NCBI GenBank assembly: GCA_011319805.1
Contig: SJRY01000303.1
Location: forward strand, 62,001 to 126,000
DNA length: 64,000 nucleotides
DNA from: Macrocybe gigantea
Taxonomy: Eukaryota; Basidiomycota; Agaricomycetes; Agaricales; Callistosporiaceae
Reading direction: 5' to 3'
The first letter of the stretch is position 1. Every line of letters starts with the position of its first letter. Under the pieces are notes generated by a model that worked only from the letters and a program-made list of their open reading frames with translations, ran no database searches and was not told the DNA's origin. A program made the translations under genes and the position numbers. This document shows, piece after piece, positions 1-11,700 of the stretch.

Positions 1-2578
1 CAGGTCCAGCCAAGGTCCTTTTTGCACCCCATTCTTAGACGACCCAACTGGGGATGAGCCACCTCCGGGTGTGAGCACGACAGGCGAGGCAATGCCCCTG
101 GCCCACTGTGCGGAAGACAGGGCGACGGGGGCCACGCTAGTCGGCGTGGCATCTTCTTCAGCGTCCCTCAGAGATGATTCTACACCTTCCTCCAACCAAT
201 CTGGGAGGATCAGATCCATCTGCATGGATCTGCCTGTGATGGCTTGCAGCGAGCCAACCATGACCTTGTCGTCTGTGCAAAGTGAGCACACAAAGCCCCG
301 CATAGGAAGATAACGCACCTGACGAATGACCAGCATCCTCCACGAAATTCGCCTTTCCATCAAAAAGAACCATCTTCACCTGTTCACGACGGAGCACCAC
401 GCCAATTCGGGGACCATTTTCCATATCGTTGACTAGCGGGGTCAAACCGGCAAGCAACGATGAAAGCATCCTTGCTCGGTCTCTGACGTCATAGTTCTCG
501 TCGTATCTGGCCAGGGAGAAGACATATTGGCTCAGAAGAGCTAGTCTCTGGTGAAGAGGGCATAGCACTGCAATTTTGGCAGCGAGGGTGACAATTTGCA
601 ATTTTACTACAGGTGGCTTGAAAAAATCGACCGCATCGTTAGATTGCAGCGCTTCTAAAAGTTCGGCAAAGCCTCACCTCTTGTCCAAAAGTTTTTGCGG
701 TTTTACGGAGCACGTCCGGTGCCCAATCTACAACGCCGGGATCTGCAACGTTCTCCACCGTGCCAGAGTACTGGCCCACGAGCCAAATCACGCACGCCCG
801 AGCTTGAGCGTGGGCTATGTCATCTATTCGACGTGCGAGTTGAGCTATGATATTAAGTGGTGACTGCGAGAAAGTTGATGCGCCATTCGGGCCCGAGAGT
901 TGCTTCTGCAGAAGAAGTTTTAAGACAAGAACAGAGCTACCGACGACAACATCTGTGAAGTATGAGGCGGCAGCTCGAAATGCGGATGTATGAAGTATGT
1001 ACCGTTGCTGCTTTTAATCATCCCAGTAAGCGCTGCCAAACATTGCTGAGTACTGTCAGGCATAAGTCGGGCGCATTGACCAATAGCTTGAATAGCGTCT
1101 GTCACTACTAGATCCTCTCTGTCATTAGCATAATCCTGCAATATCTCATTATCGCTTCAACTCAAACACAGGGCGAATCGCACTGACTATAAATTCTCGC
1201 AGGATAGCCGGGTAAGTGTCAACCGTAAGAACGGTCAATAGAAGCTTGATTTTGTCTTGCTTTACTTGGCGAAGATCGTCCGTACGCACTAAAAATCGGG
1301 TATAATATGGTACAAAGTGAAACTTCGGGAGTGGCGATTGCATGAGTGAGATGGTCGTTGACTAGTTCTTCGACTCACGGGTGCCGCACGACTGATGATA
1401 AGGAGATATACAAGTACAACGCGTTCCACTTCCTTCGACGTGTGCAAGAGGCGCAGAAGTGGCTGGACTATTGTTGATAGGTGGCTTGAGGTGGCGGCGT
1501 AGACGTATACACGACAGACGGCCAGCACAACCTGACAGATGATACATAAGCGATCAAACGAAGAGCAGAAGTCATCTTACTGCTGGATTTCGACTTTGGA
1601 ACAGAGGCTCTGCCGAGGAAAGGAGAAGTTGCAAATCCTTGTCCATCTCTTCTTTTTCCGCCTTCACAGGAGGTCTGGGGAGCATTGTTCTCGCGTAGCG
1701 CAGAAGTACATTTAAAAGTCCCACTTGACCCCATTCATCAACATCCAAGAGAATTCTGCAGAAACGTCTATATTGCTGGTGCAAGAGATCGAGGCGTGTA
1801 GAACAGACAGCTTCGAATGCAACGACGACACTTCCAATTGATAGAGGCGAACGATCTCGGAGAAGATTAGTGATGACCGATATAAGCTCGGGTAGGTGAC
1901 TTGAATCTAATCTTCAAAAAATGACGGATTACTGGCGCGGTCTTTTGGAGCAAGGAACATAAAGACACCAACTCATAGCATTTGGGAATGGCGAGAGCGG
2001 CGGCCTTTCTTACATAGGGACTGACATCCGCCGCGCACTTTTTAATGGCCAAGACGACCAGGCTTCCGATGGAAGGTACCTTGATACCACTGAGAACGCG
2101 CAGTGCCATGGCTCGAATGAGAGGATTGCTATCCGTTAGGTCTCTTTGGAATGTGTTGATCGAAAGCAAAGCCAAGTCCGGCTCCTGCTCTGCATAGCGG
2201 AGGATATAAATGTACACAAGCTTGCGTATCTCAAGGTTCTGGGACGCGACGTTTTTTACGACTTGGGGAAAATATTCAGAAACATTTCTGCCTTTTGAGA
2301 TGAGCTAACGACACCTCAAGAATGAATCCGATGGTCAGGAAAAATAGTAATTGAGATCGTACTGCAATGAGACGCTTCATGGCATCTAGCTTCTCTCTGT
2401 CACTGTTCGAATCAAGCTGCTTGCGCAGGTCTCTGCTGCGGTCGTCGTTGGTGTCGAGGTAGACATTGGAAGACGCGCGGAGGTCCTTTGTGTGTTCAGA
2501 GATGGACTCCTGGAGGCGCATGCCAAGTCTGGATGCATTTTCGGTGATAGCATTGAGGTACTGGCCTGAGATGGCCAT
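1..2578 (-). CDS. APL6: AP-3 complex beta subunit (beta-adaptin), C-terminus cut off by the window edge
   Basis: Beta-type large chain of the AP-3 clathrin-adaptor complex, which sorts cargo from Golgi/endosome to the vacuole. The start ATG is at 2578-2576. Visible exons are 2578-2363, 2304-1973, 1911-1581, 1531-1379, 1322-1188, 1135-1003, 952-678, 616-319 and 272 to beyond base 1, and all splice phases agree. The protein is an adaptin-type helical-repeat trunk: a charged N-terminus with a [10 protein letters not shown] motif, then segments such as [12 protein letters not shown] and [18 protein letters not shown], which are typical of beta-adaptins and closest to AP-3. The hinge and ear lie outside the window. 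It is divergent from the Zn2Cys6 gene, 117 bp between start codons. The family assignment is strong; the AP-3 subtype is inferred from remembered sequence similarity. Confidence 0.9.
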
Positions 2579-2695
2579 GAGAGAAAGAGAGGGAGAGGGA
2601 GAACCCCTGATTAGGGTTACAAATAGAGGCAAACCCCAGCTCGTCGACTTGGGTGCTGAGCAAACTTGCATATTTCACTGTGATCAGCGCCGATA
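2579..2695. promoter_or_regulatory. Shared divergent promoter, AP-3 beta / Zn2Cys6 factor
   Basis: Only 117 bp separate the two outward-facing start codons, so both promoters and 5' leaders must fit here. No TATA box or recognised operator is visible. Confidence 0.5.
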
Positions 2696-5600
2696 ATGCT
2701 GTCCTCGCAGCTCAGCCAGCAGTCGTCCCTGCCACCCCCATCTTCGCTCCAGTCGGCCCTCCAGATGGACCCAAACCAGCATATTCAGCTCCAGCAACAA
2801 CAACAGCAGCAGCAGCAGCAACAGCAGGCTACCGCAACCCAGACCACTCAACCTACGACAGGCACGAAAAGAAGGAAAAAAACGGATGCTAATGGGGAAG
2901 AAATCCAGTCGACGTCTGAACCTCGTCGACTTCGCCGCTCTCACGAAGCTTGTGCAAGGTGTAGGAGCAAGAAAATAAAGGCAAGTCCCGACGGGCGACA
3001 CCGGCGGCAATTTCCATTCTGCCATTTTGACCCCTCTATCATCTGCAGTGCGACTCCAAACACCCAAGGTGTACAGCATGCGCGACCGCCGGCACCGCGT
3101 GTCACCAGGAGGATAGGCACAGACAGACCTTGACCCCCGTGGTCATACCGAGCGTGTTGAACAGCAGGTGGCCCAATGTGAAGCACTGCTTAAACGCCAC
3201 ATCCCAGGCTTCGACCTAGAGAAGCTTGACGAGATCCTCGCCAGAGAAGGCATTGACATTGGCTCACTCAATCCTGCTCCTCCGACTCCAAGCTTCCAAT
3301 TCCAACAAACTTCCACGTCCTCTGCATTTCGGACTGGGCAGCCTCCGCAGTCTCTTCCTCCACAACAGCCTGGCATGTACTACCCACCACCCCCACATAT
3401 GATGCCTCCACCTGGTTATATGATTCCGCCATATGGACCTCCCTTTCACCCTATGCCTATGCAAGGCCCTCCCGGAGCTTACAATCCCCACTTGCCTCCA
3501 CCATTTCAGCCGCCCCCTCCGGGCTATATGGGTCCTCCTATACACCCTCCTCCTCAGCAGCAACCACCACCCCAGCAGGGCCAACAGCAACCGTCTCCAA
3601 CGCCACTCCCAACACCAACTCTGTCGTCGTCGACCCGCGGCGAAGCGAGCAAAGGGCAAGATCCCAACGGCAACGACATGTCGAACACCGAGGTCTGTTT
3701 TTTTTTCCCTTTCCGCTTGAAACTTTTATCATGTTCACGCCATCTCAACACCTCAGGCACTTGCCAAAAATTTCGGTGTCTCAGCTGCTATTGTCAACGA
3801 TCTCAAGTTGAGTCCTGGCCATATCGACAAAGAGGATCTTGCTGTGGGCTCGAGCGGCCTCACCTCTGGACGTGACCGCGACGTCAACGAATCTACTGCC
3901 CCTCGTGATGCTGCCAAATGGGTAACTGTCACGGTCAGGAGAAACTCAACTGCCGGTGTACCGAACACTTTGTCGATATCTGGCTTGTCAGCAACAGGTC
4001 CTTCCGTTGAAGTGTGGTTACCGAAGGACCGGAAGATGGTTCAACATATCGTTGAGGGGTATTTCACACGCCTCAACGTTCACCGTCCCGTCTTCGTTCG
4101 TAAAGATTTTGAAAAGACATTGAATGACCTTTACGACAAATTGACCGTTTCCCATGACCCGGGATACGTTTGCAGCGTGTATCTTGTGTTGGCGTTGGGC
4201 ACGTTGAGCGAACTCAATCACCGTGCGGTCAAAGCAGAAATGGAGAACCAAGGCGATGTATTCGGCTATCTGGGCTCATCGGTCGCCAAGAAACTGATGC
4301 CAGCCGATTGGCCTGAACACGACGAGTTTTTCGAGAGGGCACTTTCTGTGAAGCCAGATTTGCGAGTCACCATCTCTAGCCTGCAGGCCTTGATTCTGTT
4401 GCATTGGTATCTCTACACCGAGGTAAGCGAGCACTTTGTGCTTGTGCGAAGGCAGGTCCTTATGGGTTTGCTTCTAGCGACAAGGTCGGACACTCTGGCG
4501 CCTCGTAGGCAGCCTTGTTCGTTTGGCGGTCGAGCTCGGTCTGCATCACGACCCCACAACACAGGTTAACCCGACCACGCAGCAGAAAATATTCAGCGAG
4601 GAAGAATGCCAGCTTCGCATTCGTTTGTGGGGAATAGTCCTTGTTCACGACCGTGGAACATCCATTTTGTTGGGCCGGCCCCTCGCGATCTCTCCCTCTG
4701 ATTTCAACACTCCACCTCCTTCCCGTTCTCAACATGCCCAGATCATGGAGTTCTCAGAGCATTTTGAGCACTCCCATCCTGTCGCAGAAATTCAAGCGGA
4801 CATTATCAACTCTCTGTATACCCCGAAGCGCCATGATGCCGATATGTTAATTCAAAATGCCACCAGGATTATCAAGAGACTGACGGACTTGAGGCAAGTC
4901 CTCCCAGAGCGTTACAAATTCTACTTTACAGGGACGAGCGCGTGGCCTCTTGAGAAGAAGACCAAGCTCGTACAGGAGATAACAGAGGACGAAGGTCTGA
5001 CGCTCTTGAAGATCGGAATCGCCAGAATTCTGCTCCTTCGGGCTCTGTTCAGTTCCAAGGAACTTTCGTATGACCAAAGGCATAGGGCGCTTGTAGATGG
5101 TGAATCACCGCTTTCCAGACATGCATACGTACCAGGCTCATGTTTTGTTCAGCGATCATCACGTCGCACAATACCATCATCGTTCACAATCATTTAATCC
5201 GATTCCCAGACATCGCTTTCTTCACGTCACCGATACCGCTCCACATCGCAGCTATGGTGATTCTGTATGGACACATGTCGAAATGTGACGTCCTTCCAAA
5301 GCACACTGCGTTGGAAGATGTCTGGTTAGCTCTCGACACCCTTCCACGGTTTCGTTGGCGCTGGGAACGAAAGGACGTTAATGGAGGGCACCCCCTCATC
5401 GCTAAACTAGCGGAACGTGTGATGGAAGTCAATCTTCAGCAAGTGGTGCTCTCGTCACCGCCTTATCTCATCTGCGAACCTGAATGGGAGGACGAGAACA
5501 ATCCATCTCCCGTTCCTAAATCTCAGCAGACGACCCCAACGTTGTCATCTGCATCTTACTCCGGAGGCAGTTCCAACGTGACCTCGGGCTCTGCTTATGG

Positions 5601-5946
5601 ACCTCATCCACGGTCAGTGAGCGGCGCTTCTGGCAGCAATAGCGGTGCAAATGGAAACGGAAACAGTGCAGGATCGACGCCTCCAGATAACCATCTGGTT
5701 GAGGTTCCAACACAGCTGTTCTATCCTTTTTATCCGGAAACTCAAGTCTTCTCGATGCCGGCCCCCACCAACGGCACGTCCGGAAATCAGAGGGACTATA
5801 GCGGTTTACTGGCAGCTGCCGCAGCTGCTCAAGATGGATCTCATGGTTGCCAATCATCGCACGATTCGTTCGTGCTTGAGGAAAGGGACCCCAGCCACAG
5901 TCAGCATCCGCAGCAGAACATGATGTGGATGAACGTGGTGAGCTGA
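2696..5946 (+). CDS. Zn(II)2Cys6 transcription factor with fungal_trans domain
   Basis: Nuclear fungal transcription factor of about 1003 residues. Exons: 2696-2980, 3049-3692, 3757-4422, 4478-5099, 5153-5946. A polyglutamine N-terminus (about 12 Q) precedes a binuclear zinc cluster with spacing C-x2-C-x6-C-x6-C-x2-C-x6-C. A proline/glutamine-rich stretch follows, then the fungal_trans regulatory domain (residues roughly 330-700, with AVKAEMENQGD and RLAVELGLHHD motifs) and a serine/asparagine-rich tail. The first intron splits the zinc cluster between its third-last-lysine segment and the third cysteine, and uses a GC donor. Reading on requires one more base in the CCCCC run at 3134-3138; with it, all later phases fit. 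The regulated pathway cannot be read from the sequence. Confidence 0.85.
2981..3048 (+). other. GC-AG intron inside the zinc-cluster coding region
   Basis: The donor is GCAAGT and the acceptor CTGCAG. Removing these 68 bases joins lysine to the third cysteine of the Zn2Cys6 motif in phase 0. No GT donor nearby restores the motif. Retention would shift the frame and end the protein within about 50 codons. Confidence 0.85.
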
Positions 5947-6351
5947 TGTCTTCAACTTTCGTCGGCTAGGCGTTGAACTCGGGCTAACAGCAGGGTCAAA
6001 GAGGTTTGGCTTCGTATCCAGTAACCCAGTCTTGACATAGGCACACAACGCGTTTTCGAGTTGCCCTTCGCTTTCTCCTTCATTTCTTCAATTACAGTAT
6101 AGTGGCTACCATTTCGCCTAGTGTTGTTACCTAGGAGCTTACATTCTACCAGTATTCTACCAGTGAACTTATGGTTTATCTTTCTTATCGTCTATGTATG
6201 TATGTGTTACATGTCTCCTCTTGATTGAGAAAAGACTTTAAAACCCGGCACTGCGACATGATGAATTCATAGGACATGCAATACACAAGAGTTAGGCGTC
6301 GGGCTATTTATTGTTCGTCGGTGTACAACAGTTGCCATGAAGACGGTAACA
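5947..6351. other. Convergent 3' intergenic region
   Basis: It holds the 3' ends of the zinc-cluster factor (+) and RPS20 (-). It is AT-richer than the flanking exons. No further gene, RNA gene or repeat is seen. Confidence 0.6.
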
Positions 6352-6894
6352 TCACGTGGAAATAGTGACCTCGACTTCGACACCAGGCTCCAAACTAATG
6401 CTCGTCTGGATGTAATCAGAAGTATTTAGTTGTGCTGAAAGAATAGATATTTGAAGGAAAACGCACAATTTGTTTGACGATCTCCGAAGAGGAGTGGAGA
6501 TCGATCAAGCGTTTGTGAACTCTCATTTCATAGCAATCCCAAGTTTTGGAACCTTCACCGCAAGGCTACCGAGAGGATTAGTTAGGTAGTTGTGTAGACT
6601 CCGGCCGGAACGCTCATACGGTTTTGCGAGTGGTAATCTTGAGGATCTTGGTGGGCAGGCGAACAGGGCCCTTAACACGGAGTTGCTTATCTTTGGCACG
6701 ATTGATGAGATCATTGGAGACTGAGTCGCACTGGTCAATGAGGCGTTTGTCGCCGAATGAATTACAGACATACATTTTTCGAGGTTCTTGACATTGCTGC
6801 TGGTCAAGGTTATCCTGATCTTGTGCATCTTTGCACCAGGAACTGGAGCGCCGGTTGCATCGTATTCTTTTTCGCCCTTAGCGACGTAACTCAT
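6352..6894 (-). CDS. RPS20: 40S ribosomal protein S20 (uS10)
   Basis: Cytosolic small-subunit ribosomal protein, 124 residues, normal for the family. Exons: 6894-6774, 6720-6620, 6565-6467, 6405-6352. The uS10 core is plain: [60 protein letters not shown] and a C-terminal [12 protein letters not shown]. The first intron joins in phase 1 and the second and third in phase 0. The start ATG at 6894 is followed by the short acidic N-terminal extension expected of eukaryotic S20. It is divergent from the Saf4 gene with 198 bp between starts. No anomaly in frame or splice sites was found. Confidence 0.96.
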
Positions 6895-7092
6895 CGTGGC
6901 CGATATGAGTCAGAAGGTGACTGGCATTCCGCGGTCAGGACTGTCTGCGAGGCCACGACTCGGCACACCCACCTAAGGTTTGTGTTGAGTTGAAGAAAAA
7001 TAAGGTTCAGTGAACGTCCTTTTATAGAGTTACGTCACGTGCCTGTTCCTTCTGTTTTCGGCTTCCTTGTGACCTTTTCCCGCCCAAACATC
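6895..7092. promoter_or_regulatory. Divergent RPS20 / saf4 promoter with overlapping CRE-like and E-box motifs
   Basis: TTACGTCA (7030-7037) overlaps CACGTG (7036-7041), forming a bZIP-like site fused to a bHLH E-box. A TTTATAG stretch lies next to it. Binding is inferred only. Confidence 0.4.
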
Positions 7093-8338
7093 ATGCAGGG
7101 ATTCAACAAGTACGTCCTCCTCGTCCCCGTCGAGCTCCAGCTGATTCGAGAACCTCAGATACTATCCACCGGACTATGATCCATCATATGGTAGCCTCAA
7201 TGCTTACAGGGGCAAGTCTTATCTGGCATCTGTGAGACAACATATTCCTCACTCTCTGTTCAGGCAAGCATGCTTTGGGTGACAGAGCGCGCAAACTCGA
7301 CCAAGGCATTCTCATAACACGTTTTGAACTCCCCTTCAATATCTGGTGGTATGTACCGAGTTGTGTAACTAGCAACGATTCTGCCTTAACGTCTTCGAAT
7401 GTAGCGGTACATGTAACAACCACATCGGAATGGGCGTTCGGTACAACGCCGAAAAGAAAAAAGTTGGGAATTATTACTCAACGCCCATATATTCTTTCCG
7501 GTGCAAGTGTCACCTCTGCGGCGGCTGGTTCGAAATTCAGACCGATCCAAAGGTGCGCTTCATCCAGGTATGATTATGTCCACATCGTGGTTGACAATCG
7601 CTGTCTCGCTAGAACACTCGTTATGTAGTGATGTCCGGCGCTCGTCAAAAGGAGGAAGACTGGAACCCAGAAGAACACGGAGGCTTTCGGGTCCATGGTA
7701 GATAATGCATATTCATCCTTTGGTCTTGCGCTCTATGGACTGAAATGCCCCCAGACACCGAAGGCCAGTCTACGCCAGACGATCCTCTGACGGCTCTCGA
7801 AAAAACAACGGACGCTCAAAATCGAATGACAAAGATCGAAGCACCACGATTGGAATCGTTGCAGACCCTTTCCGAACACTACAACGCTGACCCATATACG
7901 CTCTCCACTAAAGTCCGCAAACGATTTCGCCAAGAAAAGAAGGTGGAGCTGATGAAGCAGCAAGCCAACGATGCCATCAAAGGCCGTTATGGTCTGCCAT
8001 CAACGTTGGAGCTACTGGATGAAGACGACCAATCCAGGCGGGACGCAAAAGCAGAATGGGAGAAGGCAAGGAGGGATTCGGCCCTCAGAGAGGCTCACAA
8101 ACGGCAAAGGCTGTCCCTCAAGGTCCTCTCCACACGATCGGCATCTCTTGCTTTTTTGCGCTCATCGCTTCGATTGCTGCAGGTCGCACAACCCTCCACG
8201 TCAACCTCCGATCCTCTCAGTGCCCTACGGGCCCGCATTTTGCAAAATACCGCGCGTCATTCCGATTCACCCTCGAGAAACTCTCAATCTCGATTGAAGA
8301 ATGGAAGGACTAGTATCCGTGAATTCGCTATCAATTAA
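7093..8338 (+). CDS. saf4: Saf4/CCDC130 splicing factor (Yju2/CWC16 family)
   Basis: Nuclear splicing-associated protein of the CWC16 family, 303 residues. Exons: 7093-7109, 7159-7211, 7264-7348, 7405-7552, 7613-7697, 7755-8122, 8183-8338. Diagnostic sequence includes the N-terminus MQGFNKYYPPDYDP, then HALGDRARKLDQGILITRFE, a zinc-binding CGTC pair and the CKCHLC segment before GGWFEIQTDPK. The C-terminal half is charged and helical. Intron 2 (7212-7263) begins GCAAGT and is the only solution keeping the frame. The last intron (8123-8182) is 60 bp and open in frame, so retention would add 20 residues. The CCDC130 branch is preferred over Yju2/CCDC94 from the N-terminal motif. Confidence 0.9.
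7212..7263 (+). other. GC-AG intron in saf4
   Basis: Donor GCAAGT after AGGG, acceptor TTCAG. The join gives R-G-K-H-A-L-G-D, conserved in the family. The GT four bases downstream leaves the frame broken with any available acceptor. Confidence 0.85.
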
Positions 8339-8711
8339 TATGTACCCTTTATTGTGTGCATTAGTCTGTATAATTATCAACTGTAGGTATCACTCTGAAC
8401 ATTACAATCACTACATAATTACGATTCAGTTTTTTCTTGTTTTCATTGATCCTAGCCTAGCCAGCAAGAAATCGACAGCGAGTAAAAGAACAGGTAGGAA
8501 TACAGAGATAGCCAAGTAACCAAGAGGAGAAATAGTAATCACAACAACAGAATCGACGATCATAAGAAAGAGGATGAGATCAGGACATAAAAAACATGTA
8601 ACTCCGAAGCAGATGTAGAATAAGATAGATCAAGGCAGGTAAGATTATGGAGCAGAAAGATGAGATCAGGAACAGATGGATGAACAAAGCGACCAGACGC
8701 AGGATAACCGA
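8339..8711. other. Convergent 3' intergenic region saf4 / SWI1
   Basis: AT-rich, purine-biased sequence carrying two 3' ends. No gene, RNA or repeat recognised. Confidence 0.6.
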
Positions 8712-11700
8712 CTATGAAGTAAATACCCACGCCGGGTCTTGAGTGGGCATAGGACTGTCATATTTCCATTCTGTTGATTGATAGTAGGCGGATTCACCAT
8801 TATCAATCTCCTTCCATGCTCCTAGCCTCAGTGAATCCATCAAATCATCGCACTTGCTTTCCGTCGACGAAAGGACTGTATGGTGAACAGCTTCAGATTC
8901 GGAGCCAGACTCTGGGCTGTGATTCGTTGAAGAGGATGAAAGTAAATCAGGAGTTGGCGCCTTCGAGTCATCTTGCTCCTCCAAAGTCCCAAACGATGAG
9001 AAATCGAAGAACTCTACGAATTCGTCAGCTGAAGGCTTCTGAAGCTCCTGAGCATTGCTGCTCGTTTCGCCCAATCCCAGAAGGGAGATGTTATCTGAGG
9101 CTTCCGAACCGTCGGGAACAGCGCCATAGCCTTTCAGAATCATATCTAACGTCTCAGAGATATCAGACGTCAATGCTTCTTGCCCTTCGCCGCCAGCCAT
9201 CTTGATCAGTTCCGTCATCTGCTCGAACAACGCACTTGCGTCTTCCTCTGTCTTAACATTTTCGACTGCTTCGGCCTTCTTCTTGATAGCTTCGCTCGGA
9301 GGACCTATCCAGTCCATTTTCGCACGCTTAGGAGGTGAAGGCTCATTCGCAACGGAACTGGTTCCTGCAGGGCTTTCCGTATTTGCAACCACAGAGGCTT
9401 GTTCTTCCTCGCGTGGACGCTTCTGACCGCCATTGGAGTCGCCCGATGGCGCCGTCTGAGGCTCCGAGGAAAGTGAAGGAGGGTTCTTAACTGACACCCG
9501 GCGTTTGGCAGGCGGCCTCTGCTTCGCAGAAGGTTTGGATTTCGGAGATTTTGGCGCTTGAGGCGAGGATGCTGTTTGCGTGGGAGTCGGTGCGTTCCCA
9601 GGCGTCGAAGTATGAGCAGGAGGGGAAGTAGGTGTCGCAGCGCTGGCGGGAATGACTGCTTGAGCAGGTGGAATAGAAGGTTTCTTTGCCACAGGAGAGG
9701 GCCGGATGTTGACGGATTGCCTATTGGGTGGATGAAGAGACTGTGACAAGAGTTGAGGTTGCGAGCTCGTTGCCGTGAGTTGAGAAAGCTGATGTGCCGG
9801 AGGGACTAGTTGGGGAAGAGGCAATGGTCGGGAAACGTCCGATGGCGCAGGATGCGACGTATTGGTCGCGGTGGTCTGATGATGAGGCTGGGGTTGCCTT
9901 ATCAAAGCTTGAAGTAGAGTTGCTGACATGTCTTGAAATTGTTGCACTTGCTGTTTCATAGTACGAAGCGCCTCTAATGACACAATGAAACGAGGACTAG
10001 GAGAAGACAGGAGCTGTCTTTGATGGTTAATGGCGACAATCTGAGAGTGGACGCTTTCAGCATGTGACATGCAATGGCTGGAAATAATGACGTACGACCC
10101 CAGTAATCTTCATGAGTTGCTCGTCAATTTTAGGCAGGAGGGAATACATAGGCAAGAACTTTTCCACTTCGTTGACTAAGCGGTATAACTGGTCAAAGAG
10201 GGTATTATACTCAGGTCGCTGCTCAGGCGGCAAGTCATGGGCCCGGGATTGCATAGCGACTATGTATGAATGTCAGCAACTGCACTGAGCATGTTCACAT
10301 CTTACAATACTCGCCTCGTTGGCTATGGTATGCCTTCAGCTTAGCGATATTCGCGGAGGCGTGATGCAACTGTTCTTTAGTCGGATGAAATTGCAGGACA
10401 TTATTCCCGCTCTGTGGGACATGCGGTGAAACTCGAGGTCGGTTCGCCATGAAACTGTTAGCAGGTGGCATTGGCATTGCTCCGCTTTGCTGCGACTGCA
10501 TCAGTTGACGCTGTGCAAGGACGCTTGCGGTAACGGAACCACCGAAGGGAGCAGGGCCGTTCGCGTTGTTATGTTCGGCAACGGCCCGATTGGATTGATT
10601 CTGGAATTGGCCTCTGAACATCCCTTGCTCCATGACGGTTCGTTGTAAATTTGCCCTGTTACTTTCAACGAATTGGATGATCCCTTCCTGGACACCCTTC
10701 TTCCGAAGTTCTTCTACTGAGTAATTGGCATAGTTAACGATACTCTGCAGTTGCTGCGGATCCAAGTTGTGCGACAAGAATGGTTGGGGTCGTGGTTGCG
10801 ATGCGTTGCTGGCACCAGTTAACAGTGCCCCCATCATGCGTTTCCTAGAATCATTGACGGACCCAATATAAAGGTCATCGAATGCAAAAAGGTATTCCTT
10901 GTAGACCTGAGCGAGCCGCTGAGCCACGCCAGGGCCACATTTGGCAGGTTCTGACGCCGAAGCGGGAAACTGCACAAATCCCATTTTCCCTCCGATAACA
11001 TTCCACGATTCCTTGGCGTTAACCTGGATAAAACCCGTCCTTCAGATCGAGATTAAACTAAGGCTCCATCCCACTTACGGCAGCGAAGCCACCCTCAATC
11101 ATGACGTGGGTGTGTAGCATATGAAGGTCAATTGCTTTACCGTCCACAGACATGAGATTCCCGTCCAACTTGATATTACGCTGCATAATCCAGTTTTTGT
11201 ACGACGCGTCGAATTTATTTTTCTCCAAAGGCGGAGGCAAGTTTGAAACCGAACCCGGTTGTGCCACCGAAGGCGCCAAAGCAGGGGAAGAAGATACGGA
11301 ACCGCCGAGATTGTTGTTGACAGAGAATGGATATTGCGAGGCCATGTTCGGCGACATCTGATTCGCGAACCGCCCACCTCCGATTGTGGAAGGATAGTTC
11401 TGGAGCTGCGTTGGACCTGACCGGGGTGTCGATATAGCAGACGGTGCGAGAAATTGATTTGTTTGCTGAAGTTGAGCGCGCAGATGGCTTGGACTCTGTA
11501 CACCGCCTTGAGCATGCGCTTGGCCTTGCAATTGACTACGCATAATTTGTCCTCCTACGTCAAATGGTTGAGGGCCACCTCCCGAAGGAATCCATGACGA
11601 CTGTACACCACCAGTGCCTTGCAGACCCCTGTTCATCAGTAATCAGTATGCGCACCTCTGACAGTATTGTGACATTGTAAGATGCAGAGGAATATAGCGT

